Source: a virus
Strand: one strand, 5' to 3'
Virus record (IMG/VR): IMGVR_UViG_3300025138_000226
Coordinates: 1-29,488 of that record
Length of the DNA: 29,488 nucleotides
The translations under genes were made by a program, and so were the position numbers. Below the pieces are notes generated by a model, which was not told where the DNA came from, made no database searches, and saw nothing but the letters and a program-made list of their open reading frames with translations. This document shows, piece by piece, positions 24,166-29,488 of this stretch (positions within the stretch are counted from its first letter, which is position 1; each line of letters opens with the position of its first letter).

Positions 24166-25356
24166 TTATTTGTTTTTAATTTTAAATTTAAAAGCTGGAG
24201 AAGTGTCATCGTTAAGCACTCTTACTTTTGGACCACTTGTGTTATCGTTAGAAAATGATTGCCTAGGGTCCATACTTACGTTTTTAGCCTTAGCAACACT
24301 ATCTTTCATAGCATCAGTTTTTCCTTGTTCATAAAAGTGATTAGCAATAGCGTCGGGATTCATTGCTGTAAATAAAGATTTATGATAACCTTTGGCATCT
24401 GACATTTCATTATTTTTATTCAAGAACTTCTTGACAAAATTATTAATATCACCTTGAGTTTCTTTAACTTCATTAGCATTTTTCACATTAAACCTATATC
24501 TCTTATCTCCGACGTTGTATTCAAAACCTTTGAATTTATCGTTAAAAACTTCTTTAGTTTTTAATTTAAAAGTGTTAGTTTGTTTTTCCGCTATCTTATT
24601 AGTCTCTTCCGACTCTTTGTTGTATCTATTAAAGAAGTTTACAGCTTTTTGTTGTTCGGTAGTTAACCTAGAACCAGCCTTAATTTCTTCATAGTACTTA
24701 GACTTTTGCCCGTCTAGGTGGCTTTTAGCGTTGGCAACTTGCTCTTTTAACGCTATTTTCTTTTTCTTAACCTCTCTCTCTTCATCAACATCATCATCGT
24801 ATGAGAAAGAGTCTTCCATTAGAAAACTAATTTCATCATCTGTTAAGTGAGATTTTGTTTGTTTGTAGTATTCCCTAAGAACTGTCATATCGTCATAACT
24901 AGAATAGTCTTGATTAAGACGTACGTAATCTTCTAGTGTACCACCAGTTTCTTCCATAAAATCTACAACTTTTTGTAAATTTTCAGGTATTGCTTTTCCA
25001 GTCTCTTGAGCTTCAGCAACAGCTTCTTCAACTTCGCTTGCTAGCTCTTCTGTTTCTTCTTTAACTTCTTCTTCAGTTATTTCTTCTAATACTGGAGTTT
25101 CTTGTGTTTCAGCTTCCGGTTGTACTTCTTCTTGTTTTTCTGTGGTGTCGGCATCTTTAACGAGTTCAACCACTCTGTTATCGTCAGCGTTATCTTTTGT
25201 AACTTCTTCTGTGGTTTCATTTTCTTTTGGTGTTGGTGGTTTGTCTAAATTTACTTTGATGACTCCGTCATCTTGATTTGTTTTTTTAAGATCAACTTTT
25301 GTTACGTTGTCTTCAGCAGCCTTTTCGACTACTTCTTGTTTTTTCTTTTTTGCCAT
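24166..25356 (-). CDS. Probable capsid scaffolding protein (396 aa, acidic, helical)
   Basis: After a lysine-rich start (MAKKKKQEVVEKAAEDN) the first 125 residues are very rich in Glu, Asp, Thr and Val and look disordered or coiled (TEKQEEVQPEAETQETPVLE). The middle (about 130-250) is helical and charged, with DYVRLNQDYSSYDDMTVLRE and TEQQKAVNFFNRYNKESEE. The C-terminus has a more folded stretch (FKGFEYNVGDKRYRFNVKNA) and ends basic with FKFKIKNK. An acidic, low-complexity, helix-rich protein between portal and major capsid genes, with a basic C-terminus able to bind the shell, is the usual picture of a phage scaffold. No protease domain is visible. The assignment is from composition and position, not from a family signature. 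Confidence 0.72.
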   Translation of the reverse strand: MAKKKKQEVVEKAAEDNVTKVDLKKTNQDDGVIKVNLDKPPTPKENETTEEVTKDNADDNRVVELVKDADTTEKQEEVQPEAETQETPVLEEITEEEVKEETEELASEVEEAVAEAQETGKAIPENLQKVVDFMEETGGTLEDYVRLNQDYSSYDDMTVLREYYKQTKSHLTDDEISFLMEDSFSYDDDVDEEREVKKKKIALKEQVANAKSHLDGQKSKYYEEIKAGSRLTTEQQKAVNFFNRYNKESEETNKIAEKQTNTFKLKTKEVFNDKFKGFEYNVGDKRYRFNVKNANEVKETQGDINNFVKKFLNKNNEMSDAKGYHKSLFTAMNPDAIANHFYEQGKTDAMKDSVAKAKNVSMDPRQSFSNDNTSGPKVRVLNDDTSPAFKFKIKNK

Positions 25357-25384
25357 AATATAATATAATAATAGTTAATAATTT

Positions 25385-27793
25385 TTATCTTGGATCAAAA
25401 CTACCTAAATTGAATCCGCTACCTAGTATATCATTACCTGCGGACTCAAAGTTTTTAGGTGCTTTTTCACTTTTTCTTTGATCTATAAGCTCACTTTGTT
25501 GTGATGCTTGTATTCTAGTTCTTTCGTCTTTACGATCTTCTTTTTCTTTTTCTTTTGATTTCTGACCATCAACCTCTACGCTTTTGAGTTGCATGTTCAT
25601 TTGAAACTCTAACTGCATAAGTTGTTTTTTGTACTCAACTTCTTGAGCCTGTTTCTGCATGTCAAATTGCATTTTCATTTGTTCAAGCTGTGCTTGTGTT
25701 TGTGCTTTAGCTTGGTCTTTTTGTATTTCCATTTGAGCAGCAGCTTGTTGAGTTTGCATATTAGCTTGTGCTTGTGCTTGTATATTCTGTTGTTGAGCTT
25801 GTTGATCTCTTTGTTGCTTTTTAACTCTTCTAAGTTTTAATATTTGATTTGCAAGTTTTAGATTTTTAATTTCTCTAATGTCAATAGCATCTTCAATGTC
25901 AAGACTTTGTTGTTGAATAGACATCTGTATATTGTTTTCAAGCATTGCTTTTTCTTCTTCATCAGGCATTAACTCAATAAATATACCAAAGTCATAAAGA
26001 TGAAGTTCAGACATTTCCTCAAGCGTAGCAACGTTATGAGCACCTATTTGTTGTACAAAAGCATTAGCTGTTGGTGAATATTCTAGTATGTCAGATATTC
26101 TAAGTGACAAGCACCCAGCTACTTCTTTTGTTAAAAACAAACCAGACTGTAATATATGTCTTGTAGCTGTATTGCTGTTAGCTGCTGCTAATTTTTGCAC
26201 ACCTACTAAAGCGTTTTTATCAGGTGTACTACCATCTCTAGCTTCGTTTAATCCGGTTACATCTCTAATCATTTGTAGATAATAATTGTAATTACCAATC
26301 AACGCTTGCATTTTATTACCACCACTTCCACTAGTTATTTCTTGTATAGGTATTTTACCTGGATTCATATCACCTTCAGAAGTAAATGATCTACCTATAA
26401 CAGATCCTGTTTGAAAGAACATGTTTAAAGCTTCTTGTGGATTGTAGTTTGTTCCGTTACCTAAATCTATTTCAGCTAAACCGTCAGCGTCTAAGTAAAC
26501 ACCATCTGGCACCATACGTGATAACACTTGTTGTAATTTCAAATGTGTTAACTGTATCATATCGGCAAAACCGGTGATACGCTGTACTAAAGATTCAATA
26601 CGACCCTTATACATACGTGGAGCAACAATAGCATAATTCATTTTAACCTTAGTAAAATCACTTTTAGGTCTCATCATGTTTTTAGCCATTTCCCACTTCA
26701 ACAACTTACCAGTTCCTAATACTAAAGCACCATCGTACAAGCACTCTATTGATCTTTGTAGTTTACCAAAGTTATCAGCATCTTCTGGTGGATTAAAGCT
26801 ATCGTCTTTTGCTAGTATTTTATCAGCACCGCTACCAGTTTCTTTTACCTTATAAACTTCGTTCATATATGTTTTATAATTAAAATATAAAACTTGAACT
26901 TTGTTACTATCCTGTTCAGCATCATTATAACCTTGATTATAATTGGTCTTGTCGTAATACTTGTTTTTAACTATGTCTTCTAAGTCTTCTTGAGTTAGAT
27001 GTGGAAATTGTTTAGAAAGCTCGTTAATAGGTATATTTTTAACTTCACCTACGTAATATATATCATCAAAATATGGAGACTCAGTATATGAATACACTAA
27101 ATCAGCTGGATCAACATAGTCAATAACAACACCTTCAGACGTATTGAAACTAGTCTTTACAGCTCCAATACCTAATACTGTTAAGTCGTAGTAAAATCTT
27201 TTCTTTATTAACTCGTAATCGCTACCTTCCATTAAAACATTAAGAGCTTGTTCTTCTGCTATTTCTACAGCTTGCTTATATGTTAACTGCATGTGAAGAT
27301 CTAACTCTTCTTGAGTTTCTGGTAAAACTTCTGGATCATTTTCATATAAGTTAATACCAAAAGCATTGTTAACATAATCGTTTAGCTCCTTAGTCTGCAT
27401 ATCTTTTATAATAGACTCCATATATGCAGTTCTTTTGCTTACTCCATATTCGTCTTGAGAATAAGCTTTTATATCATAAGTTCTTTCTGAAATACCGTTT
27501 ACAACTATATCAACAAACTTAGGTATAATAGGCACTGGTTTCCAGTCTAAATTAAGATAGGACAAATCACCGTTTATAGATAACTCGTCCTTATACTTTT
27601 GTATTGATTGCTCACCCCTAGCGTATAATCTAAGTTCATGAAAGTTGTTGTGATTTGTTTTATACCGATTGCTACCTCTTTCAGTATGAAACCACTCAGC
27701 TTCAATAGCTTTAGCAACTTTTAAACCGTAATCATAGCTCATCTTCTCCACATCACTAACAACTTGAGAAGGAAAATAACTTTTTACAATCAT
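25385..27793 (-). CDS. Portal protein with extended Gln-rich C-terminal helix (802 aa)
   Basis: The portal forms the dodecameric ring at one head vertex through which DNA enters and leaves. It starts two bases after the terminase stop. Supporting features are an N-terminal alpha/beta region with YLNLDWKPVPIIPKFVDIVV; a clip/stem segment (PRMYKGRIESLVQRITGFAD, HLKLQQVLSRMVPDGVYLD); and the typical C-terminal crown block with RDVTGLNEARDGSTPDKNAL, then VGVQKLAAANSN and RHILQSGLFL. From about residue 655 a long Gln/Lys/Met-rich helix (QQAQQQNIQAQAQANMQTQQ) runs for some 120 residues to a short tail ending GSGFNLGSFDPR. This barrel-like extension, as in P22 portal, could line the channel above the portal and contact ejection proteins. 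That last point is inference. Confidence 0.88.
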   Translation of the reverse strand: MIVKSYFPSQVVSDVEKMSYDYGLKVAKAIEAEWFHTERGSNRYKTNHNNFHELRLYARGEQSIQKYKDELSINGDLSYLNLDWKPVPIIPKFVDIVVNGISERTYDIKAYSQDEYGVSKRTAYMESIIKDMQTKELNDYVNNAFGINLYENDPEVLPETQEELDLHMQLTYKQAVEIAEEQALNVLMEGSDYELIKKRFYYDLTVLGIGAVKTSFNTSEGVVIDYVDPADLVYSYTESPYFDDIYYVGEVKNIPINELSKQFPHLTQEDLEDIVKNKYYDKTNYNQGYNDAEQDSNKVQVLYFNYKTYMNEVYKVKETGSGADKILAKDDSFNPPEDADNFGKLQRSIECLYDGALVLGTGKLLKWEMAKNMMRPKSDFTKVKMNYAIVAPRMYKGRIESLVQRITGFADMIQLTHLKLQQVLSRMVPDGVYLDADGLAEIDLGNGTNYNPQEALNMFFQTGSVIGRSFTSEGDMNPGKIPIQEITSGSGGNKMQALIGNYNYYLQMIRDVTGLNEARDGSTPDKNALVGVQKLAAANSNTATRHILQSGLFLTKEVAGCLSLRISDILEYSPTANAFVQQIGAHNVATLEEMSELHLYDFGIFIELMPDEEEKAMLENNIQMSIQQQSLDIEDAIDIREIKNLKLANQILKLRRVKKQQRDQQAQQQNIQAQAQANMQTQQAAAQMEIQKDQAKAQTQAQLEQMKMQFDMQKQAQEVEYKKQLMQLEFQMNMQLKSVEVDGQKSKEKEKEDRKDERTRIQASQQSELIDQRKSEKAPKNFESAGNDILGSGFNLGSFDPR

Positions 27794-27795
27794 AT

Positions 27796-29488
27796 TTATT
27801 TTTTAATTAATTTAGATGTATTGCCTTTGTTTTCGTACTTAGCAATACTTATATTTAGTTTTGGTTTTTCTACTTTAGCATTTGGTCTATACAGATGTCT
27901 GTTGTTTGCCATTATGGCTAAACCAGAACTAATAGACGCATCATGCTTTGTTCTTTTGTTAATGTCAAATTTTGCCCAGTCATTTAGTAGTTCATTAAAA
28001 TAACAATTTCCAAAAGTACCATCTTGTGCCATACCCACGTTACCTTGTATATACATTTCAATAGCTGCAGCGTGAGCTTGTTTTATATCTTCACTTGAAT
28101 TTGGTATACCTCCTATTTCTTTTTCTGTTACAGATAATTTGTTCCATACTTTATCAGGTCTATTCATACTGTAACCTCTGTAACCACGTCTTCTTAAATA
28201 ATACAATAGACGAGGTTTATTATTTTCTGCGAGTATAGGCATCCCATAAAATACTAATGCCATTAGAACGTCTTCAAAGAACATCTCTGCGGTTTGTGGC
28301 CTTGCTAAGTATTCTAAGAAAAACGTGTTAGCTGGTGCATCTTCCATACTAAACTTTGTTAACCCATGTAAAGCACCTTTAGAACCTTTACCGTCTACAG
28401 TTCCTGATATATCGTAACTATCACAACCAAAAGAACCCATGTGTTCGTTACCTGGATGTCTAACACCATTTTTAACTATAACTCTATTTTGTAGGTTTGT
28501 TGGTGGTACCCAGCTTACTTTAAATCTACCTTTTGGATCTGGATAAAATATAACGCTTGTATCTTTAACGCCATTCACCCATTGAAAACTACCAATGTTT
28601 ACTGTAGCTCTAGTTTCCTCGTTGTAATCTATTTGTTCATATAGTTTAACTAAGTTAAATATACTATTACTAGCCTCGTCTCTAAATGCATGCTCTGTAG
28701 TTCTTGGAAACTGCCTGTAAAATTCGTTTAACGCATCTTGATCACCTTTTAAACCATCAGCTTCATTTTGCCAATTGTCTACAACGCCTACATCTATTAA
28801 CTCTCCGTGTGGGTCAAAGACATCATGGTCTGGACTATCGAAGACTGGACTGCCGTGTTCATCAATAAATCCTTCGTAGTTCCACTCCATTGGGATAAAA
28901 AGAGAATATAGACCAGACGCTGTCTGTCCATTTCTGTTTCGCTTATTAACGTCTGATGCGTTGTATAGTTTTTTGAAGTTTTCTCCACCCTTGTCTAATG
29001 AATTTGATGTTGAGCCCATCATACATTTACCTATAATTCTACTACCTAATCGTAAACATGTTTTGGTAACTCGCCAGTTATTTAAAATATTATCGGGTCT
29101 TTCCCATTTACCACTCTCATCATGTACTAGTAGTTTTAGTTTTTCACCATCATAACTATTATCACCTGTGTTTTTCCAGTCTATAGTTGTATCTAATCCT
29201 TCTAAGTCTTCTAGCTTTTCGTTTGTTGTAATTTTCTTTCTAGTGAATTTAGAAGCTGGAACTCTATATGCAAGTTCAGATTTTGGACGGTCCATACCAT
29301 CTTGGATAGGGCTAAAAAAGAAAGGATAATTAATTGATATAGGTACAACTTTGTCTGTAAACATTTTCTTAGCATCAGCTCCTGTTTTAGATAATATACC
29401 AAACCTTGCATCTGACGAAATCGTAGCTTGATTGACAGTCTCAGCAGAGGACATAAAAGAAAACCCAGATCTTCTGTTTTTAAGATAA
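27796..29488 (-). CDS. terL: Terminase large subunit, partial (N-terminus beyond the right edge)
   Basis: This is the DNA-packaging motor. The frame stays open to the right edge and begins YLKNRRSGFSFMSSAE, so the true start is outside; the Met at 29454 is internal. Counting from that Met: ATPase motifs are Walker B LKLLVHDESGKW (106-117, with D112 and catalytic E113) and the coupling motif GSTSNSLDKGG (147-157). The RNase H-like nuclease domain has D345 in GCDSYD, E410 in GMPILAEN and D505 in KRTKHDAS. All these residues are present, so the visible part is intact. NRRSGFS at the edge may be the Walker A/Q-motif region, with a Ser-Gly-Phe-Ser core instead of GKT/S. The gene heads the late operon and is followed after two bases by the portal. 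Confidence 0.93.
   Translation of the reverse strand, partial: YLKNRRSGFSFMSSAETVNQATISSDARFGILSKTGADAKKMFTDKVVPISINYPFFFSPIQDGMDRPKSELAYRVPASKFTRKKITTNEKLEDLEGLDTTIDWKNTGDNSYDGEKLKLLVHDESGKWERPDNILNNWRVTKTCLRLGSRIIGKCMMGSTSNSLDKGGENFKKLYNASDVNKRNRNGQTASGLYSLFIPMEWNYEGFIDEHGSPVFDSPDHDVFDPHGELIDVGVVDNWQNEADGLKGDQDALNEFYRQFPRTTEHAFRDEASNSIFNLVKLYEQIDYNEETRATVNIGSFQWVNGVKDTSVIFYPDPKGRFKVSWVPPTNLQNRVIVKNGVRHPGNEHMGSFGCDSYDISGTVDGKGSKGALHGLTKFSMEDAPANTFFLEYLARPQTAEMFFEDVLMALVFYGMPILAENNKPRLLYYLRRRGYRGYSMNRPDKVWNKLSVTEKEIGGIPNSSEDIKQAHAAAIEMYIQGNVGMAQDGTFGNCYFNELLNDWAKFDINKRTKHDASISSGLAIMANNRHLYRPNAKVEKPKLNISIAKYENKGNTSKLIKK

Noticed and set aside
28797-29411. Short minus-strand frames overlapping the terminase in another phase
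   Set aside because: The terminase frame is intact with all catalytic residues, so these are out-of-phase shadows.
1-29488. tRNA genes, CRISPR arrays, insertion sequences or attachment sites
   Set aside because: The non-coding gaps are too short (73 bases at most), and no array, terminal inverted repeat or cloverleaf pattern was seen. The window is almost entirely coding.

Overview
The window is part of an AT-rich tailed-phage genome and holds one uninterrupted late (structural) gene module. All 14 genes lie on the minus strand, so transcription runs from high to low coordinates. They are packed with gaps of 1 to 73 bases, and there is no gene-free stretch over 100 bases. Both ends cut genes: the terminase large subunit runs off the right edge (its N-terminus is missing), and a giant virion protein of at least 2672 codons runs off the left edge (its C-terminus is missing). 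I saw no tRNA, CRISPR array, integrase, transposase or host metabolic gene.

In transcription order the layout is: terminase large subunit (29488-27796); portal with a long glutamine-rich C-terminal helix (27793-25385); acidic scaffold-like protein (25356-24166); major capsid protein (24140-22617); a GC-rich UUCG-loop hairpin that looks like a terminator (22573-22602); an unrecognised protein of the head region (22543-21707); a second GC-rich structured gap (21662-21700); two head-tail connector/ring-type proteins (21650-20922 and 20918-19554); a 1816-aa tail stabilisation (tail-tube B-like) protein (19550-14100); a 721-aa fibre- or appendage-like protein (14088-11923); two beta-rich accessory proteins (11921-10443 and 10441-10064); a small glutamine-rich ejection-type protein (10022-9336); a 434-aa presumed internal virion protein (9328-8024); and the giant polyvalent protein (8018 to the left edge).

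This order, with no tape measure, sheath, tube or baseplate genes, indicates a podovirus-type (short-tailed) particle. The order terminase, portal, scaffold, capsid, connectors, tail nozzle, fibres, ejection proteins resembles T7/P22-type layouts and crAss-like phages. Several proteins also look like families I associate with uncultured marine phages. The likely host is a marine member of the Bacteroidota, probably a flavobacterium. The reasons are the AT-rich genome, the lack of Shine-Dalgarno motifs before essentially every start (A/T-rich tracts such as AATAAAT instead), and the cysteine-containing GCTDP...NYDP...DDGSC repeats in two tail proteins, which are typical of secreted Bacteroidota surface proteins. 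The host assignment is inference.

The most striking items are: (1) the giant protein, which carries a zincin-type HELTH site and a complete four-motif HAD phosphohydrolase domain in one chain; (2) the five host-surface-like repeats shared by two adjacent tail genes, joined to polyproline linkers and, in the 721-aa protein, to a separate basic C-terminal module; and (3) two GC-rich RNA structures on either side of the gene after the capsid gene, the likely points where late transcript levels are adjusted.
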